Source: Burkholderiales bacterium
GTDB lineage: Bacteria; Pseudomonadota; Gammaproteobacteria; Burkholderiales; SG8-41
DNA length: 64,000 bases
Assembly: GCA_030683105.1 (NCBI GenBank)
Contig: JAUXMZ010000056.1
Span: 1-64,000 of the forward strand
Direction of reading: 5' to 3'
Shown: in pieces, positions 1 to 9,464 of the stretch
How the letters are laid out: every line of letters begins with the position of its first letter
How positions within the stretch are numbered: position 1 is the stretch's first letter
Made by a program: the position numbers and the translations under genes
The notes under the pieces: generated by a model
Told to the model about the DNA's origin: nothing
The model's database searches: none
What the model saw: the letters and a program-made list of their open reading frames with translations, nothing else

Positions 1-25
1 TAAACCATTTTATGGTGCACTATGA

Positions 26-92
26 CTGTTCTGCGATCGCTGAGACTTGGTAACGTTAACGTCAAAAAACTGTTCTGCGATCGGTGAGACTT
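26..92. repeat. Direct repeat CTGTTCTGCGATCG(C/G)TGAGACTT, two copies 44 bp apart; possible end of an IS21-like element
   Basis: Copies at 26-49 and 70-92 differ at one internal position. Multiple short terminal repeats are typical of IS21-family ends, but no transposase lies in the window. Confidence 0.4.
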
Positions 93-973
93 ACCCGCTT
101 ACCGCTTACCGCCCCCAGCCAGGTACGTGCGACGAAGTCCCTCACCCAGGCATCATCCCCGCTCAGCGTGCTCAACTGGCGCGTGCCATCCGGCCTGGCG
201 GTCCCGGCCGCCATCTTGTGCAGCCGCGACGCTTTCACATTGGCGGCATGAATCGCATGCCCGGCGGTCTCGTAACGCTCCTTCTCGATCGCGATTTCAT
301 CCTGCGCGCCTGATGCGAACCATATCCATTCGTCGACGAATTCACGCGCCATCTGTTCCAATTCGCTATACATTGCCCCGTCAATTTCCTGCGGTTCGGC
401 CATGACCTCGAAATCGCACCCGGATTGCGCCAGGCTGGCACGCCAGCGCATGCTCCATTCAGGACTGCCCTCGGTCGCATACAGTTCTACCGCATCGCTT
501 TCCGGCGCGCGCACCACGCGCAATAACGCATCGCGGTCGGCGGTGAGCGCGTAACCCATCCACTCCTCGCGATTTAAACGGAAAAAAGTAAGCGCGAGAT
601 CCAGTTTGCCGTTGGCAGCGACCGCAACATGAACCGGCCGGGCGCTGCCGGTCGCCATGGCGAGCTTGTGGACGTTGTGCTCAGTGAGCTTGCCTTCGAC
701 GAGGGTCGCCTCCCCGCGCTCGCCGGCGTCGATATTGACCCATTCCACTACCATCTTCAGGGCGGGAAATTCCTGCGAAGCCTGGGCGAACGCCGGAAAC
801 GGAATGCCCCCCTTCACTTTCATGTCGTAACACAATGCGCCGGCGCCGTGATGCTCGTCGATCTCACCGTCGATGTCCTGGTCGGCAAGCAACAGCCTGA
901 TGCGCGCATTGCACGCGTCGAGCTGCGACTCGTCGCCTGAAACGGTAATGGTGGCATGGATCAATGAAGGCAT
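62..973 (-). CDS. Conserved hypothetical protein; likely start MPSLIHATITV rather than the upstream MAVETLNPSPRPSP start
   Basis: Long ORF. The upstream extension is encoded by a CCCTCTCC-type repeat, and the C-terminus (SLTDRRTVF) is encoded by the 70-92 repeat. Confidence 0.6.
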   Translation of the reverse strand: MPSLIHATITVSGDESQLDACNARIRLLLADQDIDGEIDEHHGAGALCYDMKVKGGIPFPAFAQASQEFPALKMVVEWVNIDAGERGEATLVEGKLTEHNVHKLAMATGSARPVHVAVAANGKLDLALTFFRLNREEWMGYALTADRDALLRVVRAPESDAVELYATEGSPEWSMRWRASLAQSGCDFEVMAEPQEIDGAMYSELEQMAREFVDEWIWFASGAQDEIAIEKERYETAGHAIHAANVKASRLHKMAAGTARPDGTRQLSTLSGDDAWVRDFVARTWLGAVSGKRVSLTDRRTVF

Positions 974-1095
974 AAGCACCTCTTTATCTTTCACTAACTC
1001 GCAACCGCGTGTTAGTTCCGTACTCACCCTCTCCACCAGGGGAGAGGGTCGGGGAGAGGGATTGAGCGTTTCGACTGCCATTCATTATGAAACGC

Positions 1096-2289
1096 TCAAC
1101 CGGTGGCTGCCGGCAGGCCCGGCGGTTTGCGCATGAGGGTTACCGCCGCCGCCAGTGTCGCCAACGCCGCCAGACCAAATGCCGCCGCGTAGCTGCCGGT
1201 CTGTGACACGATAAGCCAAAACAAAAAGGGACTGACCACCGCGCCCAGATAAGTCACGGCGAGCGAGGCGCCGGTCGCGATCGCCACGTTGCCCTCGGGC
1301 GCCACGCGCGCGATCTCCGCGATATATACACCGTTCCAGCCTATGACGGAGGCGCCGTACACCGCGCACACCAACAGCACCGCGCCAAACGGCCAGGCTT
1401 GCGTGACCAGCGCCATCAGCAGCGCGCACACTGTCATCACGCCCCCCAGCAGCGCAAGAATCGCGCGGGCGTTGCCGCACCAGTCTGCGGCAAGCCCCCA
1501 CAGCAACCGGCCTGCAATGCCGGCAATCATCGCTGCGGATAAGGCAACACCTGCATCGATCACGCTGAAACCGATATTTTCAGCAAGAAAAACAACGAGA
1601 TAGCTTGCAAAGCACATTTGCACGCCGGAGTAGGTAAATGAAGCCAGGGAAACGCGCCTCAGCTCCTCATGATTCATCACCATCCGGTACATGCTCGCCA
1701 GCGGCGGCCGCCGCGCCGCGGTCATCACGCGCGCCTGATCGTAATCGGCGCGGATTGCCTGCAGCGCGACGACCAGCAGCAGAATCAAACCACTCATGGC
1801 CAGCACGGCGCCGCGCCATCCGACCGAGATGACGAGCCAGGGCACCACGGCGCCCGCGAGCGCACCGCCGACCGGCACGCCGGTCTGGCGTATCGACATG
1901 ATCAGATTGCGCAGGCGGTCAGGCGTGCGTTCAATGAGCAGCACTGAACTCGCGGGCGTGATCGGACCGTAGCCCATGCCGATCAACACCGCCCCGGCGA
2001 TCACCGCCGCGGGATGCGCCAGCGTACACAATGCCAGTCCGGCGCCCGTCAGCACCATGGCGAACTGGCTCACCCGCACCGCGCCGTAGCGGGACACGAA
2101 GGTGCCGCCGATCGGCGCCGACAGCGATGCGAGCAAATAGATGATCGCGGAAAATATACCGATGGCGGTGGCAGCGACACCGATATCGCCACTTGCAACC
2201 GGCGCCAGGACCGCGGGCGTGAACACGGCCACCGACGCCAACGACTGGCAGGCGAGTGTTGCCAGCAGCGCAATGGTCAGCGATTTCAT
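1096..2289 (-). CDS. MFS transporter
   Basis: 397 aa, about 12 hydrophobic segments, MFS-type loops (GGTFVSRYGAVRVSQ, ERTPDRLRNLIMSIRQTGVPVGGALAG). Confidence 0.85.
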   Translation of the reverse strand: MKSLTIALLATLACQSLASVAVFTPAVLAPVASGDIGVAATAIGIFSAIIYLLASLSAPIGGTFVSRYGAVRVSQFAMVLTGAGLALCTLAHPAAVIAGAVLIGMGYGPITPASSVLLIERTPDRLRNLIMSIRQTGVPVGGALAGAVVPWLVISVGWRGAVLAMSGLILLLVVALQAIRADYDQARVMTAARRPPLASMYRMVMNHEELRRVSLASFTYSGVQMCFASYLVVFLAENIGFSVIDAGVALSAAMIAGIAGRLLWGLAADWCGNARAILALLGGVMTVCALLMALVTQAWPFGAVLLVCAVYGASVIGWNGVYIAEIARVAPEGNVAIATGASLAVTYLGAVVSPFLFWLIVSQTGSYAAAFGLAALATLAAAVTLMRKPPGLPAATG

Positions 2290-2443
2290 GCCGGATTAGC
2301 GTCATCTACGACGATGGGCTCGCAACGGCTGTGGAAACAAGCTGGATTCGGCACGGATTATTTCGGAAATTCAGCGGGAGCGTGATTCTAGCATCCTGCC
2401 ACTGCGCATCTTGCAGCATGCGCTGTTCTAAAAGAACAAGAAT

Positions 2444-2545
2444 AAGCCACAGAGGCCACAGAGGCCACAGAGAAGAAACCGCAATGCAACGCCCATCAGG
2501 TTTATGAGGGGCCTCTGTGATCTCTGTGTCCTCTGTGGCTAAAGG
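2444..2545. repeat. CCACAGAGG-type inverted-repeat element
   Basis: AGCCACAGAGGCCACAGAGGCCACAGAG ... CCTCTGTGATCTCTGTGTCCTCTGTGGCT; outer 11 bp perfectly inverted. Confidence 0.8.
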
Positions 2546-2560
2546 CTTTGAGAGTTGTGA

Positions 2561-3715
2561 TTACTTCACCGGCTCCAGCCGCGCCAGCACGCCGTCCGAC
2601 TCGTCACTGAGCAGATAGACGTAGCCGTCGGGGCCGACGCGCACGTCGCGGATGCGGCCGATGTTGTTCTTGATGAGCCGCTCTTCCTTCACTACTTTCT
2701 CGCCGTCGAGTTCCAGGCGCACCAGCATCTGGTCCCGCAGCGCGCCCACGAGCAGATTGCCGCGCCAGTTGGGAAATTTGTCGCCGTCGTAAAACGCCAT
2801 GCCCGAAGGCGCAATCGACGGCACCCATTTGTAGAGCGGCTGTTCCATGCCGGGTTTGTGCGTGCCTTCGCCGATGCGGGTGCCGAAGCCGTAATTGGCG
2901 CCGTAAGTGATCACCGGCCAGCCATAGTTGCGCCCGGCGCGCATCACGTTGATTTCGTCGCCGCCCTGCGGCCCGTGCTCGTGCGTCCACAGTTCGCCGG
3001 TCACCGGATGCAGCGCCGCGCCCTGCATGTTGCGGTTGCCGAGCGTGAATTTCTCCGGCTTGGCGCCGGCGCGCTTCACAAAGGGATTGTCCGCCGGCAC
3101 GCGCCCGTCGTCGTGCAGCCGGATCACCGAGCCAGCGTGATCGTCAAGCCGCTGCGCGCGGTCCTTGTCGCCGCGGTCGCCGAGCGTCAGATAGACATGG
3201 CCCTTGCGGTCGAACACGATGCGCCCGCCGAAATGCTGGCCCGCGGAGGTCTTGGGTTCGAGCCGGAACAGCACCTGCGCCTGCACCAGCCTGTGCCCAT
3301 CGAGCCTGGCGCGCATCAGCTCCGTGCCGTGGCCGCCGGCACCGGGACCGTTATAGGCAAGGTAAATCCAGCCATTCCCGGCATACTCGGGATGCAGCAC
3401 GACATCGAACAACCCGCCCTGCCCCACTGCCGCAACCGGCGGCACGCCCGCAATGGGCCGGGGATCCAGCCTGAAATCCCGGGATACGACACGCAGGCGC
3501 CCCGGGCGTTCGGTGACCAGCATGCGCCCGTCCGGCAGGAATGCCATAGACCACGGATGGTCAAGGCCTTCGACCAGCGACACGATGCGGAACGCCTGTT
3601 TTTCCGATTGAACAACTCGGTTCTGCGCGGCAGCGTTAGAAACGGCGGCGGCGAATATCGCAATGGCCAGCATTGCCGATTTTGTAAACAGCTTAGTGGA
3701 TAACATGAAGGACAT
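2561..3715 (-). CDS. PQQ-dependent aldose/sugar dehydrogenase, exported (YliI-like)
   Basis: Signal peptide, then VEGLDHPWSMAFLPDGRMLVTERPGRLRVV, GNRNMQGAALHPVTGELWTHEHGPQGGDEIN, NYGWPVITYG. Start trimmed from the 559-aa ORF to MSFMLSTKLF. Confidence 0.85.
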   Translation of the reverse strand: MSFMLSTKLFTKSAMLAIAIFAAAVSNAAAQNRVVQSEKQAFRIVSLVEGLDHPWSMAFLPDGRMLVTERPGRLRVVSRDFRLDPRPIAGVPPVAAVGQGGLFDVVLHPEYAGNGWIYLAYNGPGAGGHGTELMRARLDGHRLVQAQVLFRLEPKTSAGQHFGGRIVFDRKGHVYLTLGDRGDKDRAQRLDDHAGSVIRLHDDGRVPADNPFVKRAGAKPEKFTLGNRNMQGAALHPVTGELWTHEHGPQGGDEINVMRAGRNYGWPVITYGANYGFGTRIGEGTHKPGMEQPLYKWVPSIAPSGMAFYDGDKFPNWRGNLLVGALRDQMLVRLELDGEKVVKEERLIKNNIGRIRDVRVGPDGYVYLLSDESDGVLARLEPVK

Positions 3716-3859
3716 GGCTCTCCGGTATCCGGTAAGATAAAGCAATGCTATTGCAGCCGAACTCTTTTTGCCACACAGTTTTTGCCAGTCTAGCATTGTC
3801 TTGAGACCACTCAGATCGCAGCGCCGTTCGCACCCCCCAAAAATAAATCCGATCCCGCC

Positions 3860-5071
3860 ATGAACCCGAAAACAGCCACGCTCCTCGCCGCAACCCTCCT
3901 CGTCAGCGCTGCCCCCGCGCACGCCCAGATGCCGCACGGGCATCCTGCCCCCGCCAGAGCCTGCCTCGCGCCCGCAGCATGGTATACGCTGGCCGGCGGC
4001 CAGGCGCAGGCTTCGTCCGGTCCCGTACTGCTCGAGGCCATGGCCAGGCGTGATGTGGTGCTGCTGGGCGAACAGCACGATGACGCCGATCATCATCGCT
4101 GGCAGCTGCAGACGCTTGCGGCGCTCCATCTTCAGAAGCGGCCGATGATCATCGGCTTCGAATCCTTCCCGCGGCGGGTGCAGCCAGTGCTCGACAAATG
4201 GGTTGCGGGAGAACTCACGGTAAAGCAGTTTCTCGAACAATCCGGGTGGGACAAGGTCTGGCGATTCCCGTCCGAACTCTATGTGCCGTTATTTCAGTTC
4301 GCGCGCATCAACCGCATTCCGATGATCGCATTAAACATCGAGCAGAGTTTGACGGCGGCCATTACCAAAACCGGCTGGGATACCGTGCCGCCAGAACAAA
4401 AAGAAGGCGTGTCACGTCCTGCGCCGGCCTCCGATGCCTACACGGAATTCCTGTACAAAACGTTCCAGCAGCACCCGCGCGTTGCCGACAAGGGTGCCCG
4501 GGCGCCAGACAAGAACAGCAATGAATTCCGGTTTTTTGTCGAATCCCAGACGACCTGGGATCGCGCCATGGCCGAAGCGCTCGCCAGCCGCGTTGGACCC
4601 GGACAAGGAGCACAGCGCCCGCTGGTGGTGGGCATCATGGGTGGCGGGCATGTACGCCACGGTTATGGCGTACCGCACCAGTTGCGTGATCTGGGCATAA
4701 GCAATATCGGCACGCTGCTGCCGGTGGATGCTGACCAGGACTGTGATGAACTCAAACCGGGTCTTGCCCATGCCGTGTTCGCCCTGCCTGCAACGCCGGC
4801 CGACAAGCCGCCACCGCCGCGCCTGGGCGTGCAGCTGGAATTAGCGGACAAGAGCGTGAAGCTACTGAACGTCACCCCCGGCAGTCTCGCGGAAAAAACC
4901 GGACTCAGGATCGGAGATCAAATCATTTCGATCGCCGGCACGCCGGTTACCAAAATAATCAGCGTGGTCGCCGCGGTCCGACTGCAGCCCGCCGGCACCT
5001 GGCTGCCAATCGAGGTTCGGCGCGGCACTGAAACGCGGGAGTACGTGATCAAGTTCCCGCCGCAAAAATGA
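3860..5071 (+). CDS. ChaN-family (haem-binding uptake/Tiki-like) protein with C-terminal PDZ domain
   Basis: VVLLGEQHDDADHHRWQLQTL, IGFESFPRRVQPVLDKW, IMGGGHVRHGYGVP; C-terminal GSLAEKTGLRIGDQIISIAGTPV is PDZ-like. Confidence 0.8.
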   Translation: MNPKTATLLAATLLVSAAPAHAQMPHGHPAPARACLAPAAWYTLAGGQAQASSGPVLLEAMARRDVVLLGEQHDDADHHRWQLQTLAALHLQKRPMIIGFESFPRRVQPVLDKWVAGELTVKQFLEQSGWDKVWRFPSELYVPLFQFARINRIPMIALNIEQSLTAAITKTGWDTVPPEQKEGVSRPAPASDAYTEFLYKTFQQHPRVADKGARAPDKNSNEFRFFVESQTTWDRAMAEALASRVGPGQGAQRPLVVGIMGGGHVRHGYGVPHQLRDLGISNIGTLLPVDADQDCDELKPGLAHAVFALPATPADKPPPPRLGVQLELADKSVKLLNVTPGSLAEKTGLRIGDQIISIAGTPVTKIISVVAAVRLQPAGTWLPIEVRRGTETREYVIKFPPQK

Positions 5072-7104
5072 ACGTGCTGCCGCGTCTGCTCGCGCTGCCA
5101 GCAGGCGTGCTCGCCGCAGCGCTTGCCTGCGCGGCTACCCCCGCAGTTCCACACCTCGACCTCGACGTCACGCTCGATACGCAGTCGCGGCGCCTCGGGG
5201 TCATCGCCGAATTTGCCGCGCCCGGGGAATTCCGCTTCTCGTTGCACGAGTCGCTCACCGTTACCGCCGCCACCGTATCCGGCAGACCGGTCACTCTCGT
5301 TCCCGCCCGCCATGGCGGCAACCGCCGGGAATGGCGCGTGTCCGCTCCGCCCGGTGCGGCTCTGCGCATCGAATATAGCGGCACGCTGCCTGCACTTGAC
5401 CGCGCGCTCGGCCACCGCGGCGTGCTCGGCGCCATGCCGCCGATGGCCGATGCAGAAGGCAGCTTTCTGCACTCGGGCAGCGGCTGGTATCCGCGGCCCG
5501 CGGCGCTCTTCAGCTACCGCGTCAGCTTGTCGCTGCCCGCGGCGCAGCGCGGACTGGTCGCCGGGCGCCTCGCCGCGGAAGAAGTGCCGCGCGACGCCTC
5601 TATCCCTTACCGCGCCACCTTCGAGTTCACACAGCCCGCCGACGGCATCGATCTGATGACCGGGCCTTATACCGTGCGTGAGAAACTGGTGCCGCAGCGC
5701 GATGCGCCGCCACTGCGCCTGCGCACCTATTTCTATCGCAGCCTCGATCCGCTCGCTGAAGCTTATCTTGAAGACACGCGCCGCTATATCGAACTGTATT
5801 CGGGGCAGATCGGCGCCTATCCGTTTACCGGGTTCTCGGTGGTGGCAAGTCCGCTGCCCACCGGTTTCGGCATGCCCACGCTGACCTATATCGGCGCGCA
5901 AGTGCTGAAGCTGCCGTTCATCCGCGCCACCTCGCTCGGTCACGAAGTGCTGCATAACTGGTGGGGCAACGGCGTTTATCCCGATTACGCATCGGGCAAC
6001 TGGAGCGAAGGCCTGACCACCTTCATGGCCGATTATTTCTACAAGGAACGCGACTCGCCCGCGGCGGCGAGCGAGATGCGCCTGGGCTGGCTGCGCGATT
6101 TCGCCGCCGTGCCTGCCGGCGAACACCAGGCGCTCGCGGCGTTCCGTTCGCGCTCCCACGGCGCTGCGGCGGCAGTCGGCTACGGCAAGGCGGCGATGGT
6201 GTTTTTCATGCTGCGCGACGTGATCGGCGAAGATGCGTTCAGCCGCGGCATCCGCCTGTTCTGGGAGCGTAACAAATTCAAGGTCGCATCGTGGGACGAC
6301 CTGCGCGCCGCGTTCGAGCGTGCTGCGGGCCGGCCGCTCAAACCGTTCTTTGACCAGTGGTTGCAGCGCGCCGGCGGGCCGGTGCCGGCGATCGCAGAAG
6401 CAAAAGTGCAGTCCGTCGATGGCAATACAAAACTCGCTCTGACGCTGACGCAGACGACGCCGCCCTATGCGCTGCGCGTACCGGTGGAAATCGTGACCGG
6501 CAACCATATGGAGACGCGCTGGGTGGATCTCGACCGGGAACGGCAAGTCATCACGCTCGACGTTGATGCCCTTCCCGATGGCGTGCGCCTCGATCCCGAT
6601 CTGCGCGTCTGGCGCGTGCTCGACCGCGAACAACAGCCGCCCATCCTGCGCCAGTGGGTCATCGCGCGCGCGCCGCGGCTATTGATTGAATCGTCAGAAC
6701 CCGGTGCAGCGAGCGCAGCGCAGGCGCTGGCCCAACGCCTGTTTGAAGTTCCGCCACAAGCGATCGATTCCGAACAGATCGCGCAGAACCACGAACCCGT
6801 GCTGCTCATCGGGCTGCACCACGAGGTGGATGCCGCGCTCGCAAGACTGGGACTGCCGCCGCGCCCGGCGCAGCTTGCTTCACGCGGCTCGGCACAGGTA
6901 TGGACTGTCCAAAATAAAATGGACAGCGCCCCCATCGCCGTGGTTTCAGTGCGCGACGCAGCCTCGATCACCGCCCTGCTGCGGCCGCTGCCGCATTACG
7001 GCGCGCAAAGCTATCTCGTATTCGACGGCAGCCGCGCGCTCGAGCGCGGCATCTGGCCGGCGCCGGGGCGGCTGATCCCAGTAACGCGGGCTAAGGCGTT
7101 GTGA
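5068..7104 (+). CDS. M1-family metallopeptidase
   Basis: HEVLHNWWGNGVY...NWSEGLTTFMADYFYKE (HExxH plus distal E); overlaps the upstream gene by 4 bp (ATGA). Confidence 0.85.
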   Translation: MNVLPRLLALPAGVLAAALACAATPAVPHLDLDVTLDTQSRRLGVIAEFAAPGEFRFSLHESLTVTAATVSGRPVTLVPARHGGNRREWRVSAPPGAALRIEYSGTLPALDRALGHRGVLGAMPPMADAEGSFLHSGSGWYPRPAALFSYRVSLSLPAAQRGLVAGRLAAEEVPRDASIPYRATFEFTQPADGIDLMTGPYTVREKLVPQRDAPPLRLRTYFYRSLDPLAEAYLEDTRRYIELYSGQIGAYPFTGFSVVASPLPTGFGMPTLTYIGAQVLKLPFIRATSLGHEVLHNWWGNGVYPDYASGNWSEGLTTFMADYFYKERDSPAAASEMRLGWLRDFAAVPAGEHQALAAFRSRSHGAAAAVGYGKAAMVFFMLRDVIGEDAFSRGIRLFWERNKFKVASWDDLRAAFERAAGRPLKPFFDQWLQRAGGPVPAIAEAKVQSVDGNTKLALTLTQTTPPYALRVPVEIVTGNHMETRWVDLDRERQVITLDVDALPDGVRLDPDLRVWRVLDREQQPPILRQWVIARAPRLLIESSEPGAASAAQALAQRLFEVPPQAIDSEQIAQNHEPVLLIGLHHEVDAALARLGLPPRPAQLASRGSAQVWTVQNKMDSAPIAVVSVRDAASITALLRPLPHYGAQSYLVFDGSRALERGIWPAPGRLIPVTRAKAL

Positions 7105-7118
7105 GTTGCTGAAGATCT

Positions 7119-7327
7119 GAAAAGCGATGACACAGAGGACACAGAGGATAAAAATATAATAAAAACAACGCGGTGTGATTCTATGCATGAAGGACTGGGC
7201 TAAAGAACACCCGAACACTTCTTAGTACATTCCCTGTTTCGCACGGAGCACACTGAGGCCACCGAGTCTTATTGATATGAACTCTGATCTTCCTTCGTGT
7301 CCTCTGTGTCCTCTGTGTCTATGCTTT
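7119..7327. repeat. CACAGAGGA-type inverted-repeat element
   Basis: Left arm AAAAGCGATGACACAGAGGACACAGAGGAT; right arm TCCTCTGTGTCCTCTGTGTCTATGCTTT. Confidence 0.85.
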
Positions 7328-7441
7328 ACCTTGCTTTGCTTCGCGACCCTTCGCGCCCTTCGCGTTCCCGCTTTTGACTTTCAAGCCTCGATCATTTCCT
7401 CCAGCCCCGTGAGCTTGCGGCGCATCCATAATGGATGCATA

Positions 7442-7813
7442 ATGAATCTTCCCGACACCGGAACAACCATCATGCCCGTCACGCTTACCATCAAGCAAGT
7501 CCCCGACCGCGTTGCGCAGAAACTGCGCTCGCGGGCGTCGGCAAGTCATCGGTCGTTGCAGGGGGAGCTGATGGCGATCCTGGAAGAAGCCGTGCTCCAG
7601 GGCGCGGCAGAAGCCAGGGAACCTGAAACGGCGCCTTACGTTGCGAAGCGCACGCGCGCAGCGAAAACCGCCGCCTCCGGCCGTGTTGCGGCCCACGGCA
7701 AGCGCCTCACGTTGAGCGAACTGTGGGAGCGCTCGAGCCGCCTCGGTCCCCGCTCGAAGAGCGAATCCACTGCGATCATCAGGACACTGCGGGATGAGCG
7801 TCACGGTCATTGA
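7442..7813 (+). CDS. FitA/RHH-like antitoxin of a type II toxin-antitoxin pair
   Basis: MPVTLTIKQVPDRVAQKLRSRASASHRSLQGELMAILEEAVL; overlaps the PIN toxin ORF by 20 bp. The ORF-track start at 7277 lies in repeat sequence. Confidence 0.75.
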   Translation: MNLPDTGTTIMPVTLTIKQVPDRVAQKLRSRASASHRSLQGELMAILEEAVLQGAAEAREPETAPYVAKRTRAAKTAASGRVAAHGKRLTLSELWERSSRLGPRSKSESTAIIRTLRDERHGH

Positions 7814-8183
7814 TGCCTCGGCGATCGCGGCCGTCGTGTTCGACGAACCGGAGGGCGCGCCCGTTATTGCGAGTGTCGGCGACGCGTTAATTGCGCCAAG
7901 CCTGCTGCGTTATGAACTGGCCAGCGTTTGCGCCACCAAACTGCAGCGCGAACCCGGGCGCGCGCAGTTGATCCTCTCCCGTTACCGTCTATTGGCCAAG
8001 TTGGACATCGAATTGGCCGAACCCGATTGGGATGCGCTGCCGGTCCTGGCCCGGCAATGGGCGATCAGCGCTTACGACGCGGCTTACCTGCAGCTCGCGC
8101 TGGCACGTAAAGCGCCCCTCGTCACGCTCGATGCGCGCCTTGCCAAGGCTTACGACCAGGCCCAAAAAATTAGCCGCCGATGA
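7794..8183 (+). CDS. PIN-domain VapC-like toxin
   Basis: VTVIDASAIAAVVFDEPE ... ISAYDAAYLQLALARKAPLVTLDARL, PIN acidic motifs. Confidence 0.85.
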   Translation: MSVTVIDASAIAAVVFDEPEGAPVIASVGDALIAPSLLRYELASVCATKLQREPGRAQLILSRYRLLAKLDIELAEPDWDALPVLARQWAISAYDAAYLQLALARKAPLVTLDARLAKAYDQAQKISRR

Positions 8184-8400
8184 ACGCAGATAAATTCTTT
8201 TCAATACCCCCTTGAGGGGTACGCCGATAAGATCAAAAGCCGACACGACGATTAATATAATACAAACAATATGTTACGATTCTGCACGCGGGGATTGAGC
8301 TGCCGGGTGCCGGAACAGTTCTTCGTGCACACCCTGTTTCGCACGGAGGACACGGAGTTCACGGAGGATTCATTTCAATGCCCCCCCTCGAGGGGTACAC
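8172..8400. repeat. Composite palindromic repeat: GCCGATGAACGC arm and CACGGAGG arm around hairpin cores
   Basis: Cores at 8193-8222 and 8368-8398 (AATACCCCCTTGAGGGGTAC; AATGCCCCCCCTCGAGGGGTAC). Confidence 0.7.
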
Positions 8401-8540
8401 GGAGTTTTCGTGGGTAATCACATCGCACTTACGAACGTGACCCAAGTTGAAATTAGCCAACAATCGGCCGCTTGATCGGTACAAAGCCTGATCGTTAAGC
8501 GCCTTTTCCCTCAGACAGCCACTGCGCGTATCATTTTGCT

Positions 8541-8779
8541 ATGAGTCCGACTGTTTTTCGCGAAGGTGGGTTTCGTTTCTACTTCTTCTCACGGGAGGAA
8601 TCGAGAATGCATGTGCATGCTCAGGGTCAAAACGGGGAGGCCAAGTTTTGCTTGAACCCACAATTGAGTTTGCCCAATATGCTGGCCTCTCACAGCGCGA
8701 AATCAACGAGGCACTTCAAGTAGTTCAGGAGCATCAAAATGACATCCGCAACGCCTGGCATAAGCACTTCCCCGGCTGA
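8541..8779 (+). pseudogene. DUF4160-family gene disrupted by a 1-nt frameshift
   Basis: MSPTVFREGGFRFYFFSREESRMHVHAQGQNGEAKF, then the family continues in another frame as LEPTIEFAQYAGLSQREINEALQVVQEHQNDIRNAWHKHFPG*. Adding one G near 8650/8651 gives KFWLEP and an intact 79-aa ORF. Confidence 0.8.
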
Positions 8780-9008
8780 AGTAACGAACATTTCCAAGCA
8801 TGGCTTCTGGCTATTGCTTGAAGATGAAGAGCTGTTCCTGCCGTTTTCGGAATTCCCGTGGTTTCAAGATGTGCCGGTCGGCAAGATTTTGAACGTCGAA
8901 CTTCCATCTTCAGGCCATCTTTACTGGCCCGATCTCGATGTCGATTTGGCCGTTGATTCCATTCGGCATCCCGAAAGATTCCCACTTGTCAGCCACGTCG
9001 GCGCTTAA
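8739..9008 (+). CDS. DUF2442-family protein
   Basis: GFWLLLEDEELFLPFSEFPWFQDVPVGKILNVELPSSGHLYWPDLDVDLAVDSIRHPERFPL; DUF4160/DUF2442 pairing is common. Confidence 0.85.
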   Translation: MTSATPGISTSPAEVTNISKHGFWLLLEDEELFLPFSEFPWFQDVPVGKILNVELPSSGHLYWPDLDVDLAVDSIRHPERFPLVSHVGA

Positions 9009-9077
9009 CCGCTCATTGGTGCTGACGCCTGTCGGCGCCGCACAATTCGATTAGTCGTCACCAGAGGCAACGGGACA

Positions 9078-9464
9078 ATGGAACGTTACGACCCCGAAAT
9101 GACACTCTCCGCTGAGGAATGGCTGGAGACTGATGAAGGCGAAAGAATCCAACTCGTTGAAGAGTATCATCGAGACGCGCGGATTGCTTTGCCCAAGCGC
9201 ACACGAAGACTCCACGCTTGCATGCATGTAATCGTGGAGAACCAATTGGCGGCGAACGACGAACCCGTTGTTCGCGCGCTCGTTCGCCTCATGAAAGAGG
9301 GCCTGTCGAGGCACGACGCGGTTCACGCCATTGGTTCTTTGGTCGCTGAGGAAGTGTATGATCTTCTCAAAGAGCACGACCCTCCCGAGACCGCCCATGC
9401 CCGATACTATGCCGCAATCGAGCGGCTTACCGCCGCAACGTGGCGTGCAAGCGGTGACGACTAA
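9078..9464 (+). CDS. DUF1841-like protein
   Basis: EWLETDEGERIQLVEEYHRDARI...HACMHVIVENQLAANDEPVVRALVRLMKEGLSRHDAVHAIGSLVAEEVYDLL. Confidence 0.6.
   Translation: MERYDPEMTLSAEEWLETDEGERIQLVEEYHRDARIALPKRTRRLHACMHVIVENQLAANDEPVVRALVRLMKEGLSRHDAVHAIGSLVAEEVYDLLKEHDPPETAHARYYAAIERLTAATWRASGDD

Noticed and set aside
4918-6633. 571-aa minus-strand ORF
   Set aside because: Antisense to the ChaN-PDZ and M1 peptidase genes, which have clear catalytic motifs on the plus strand.
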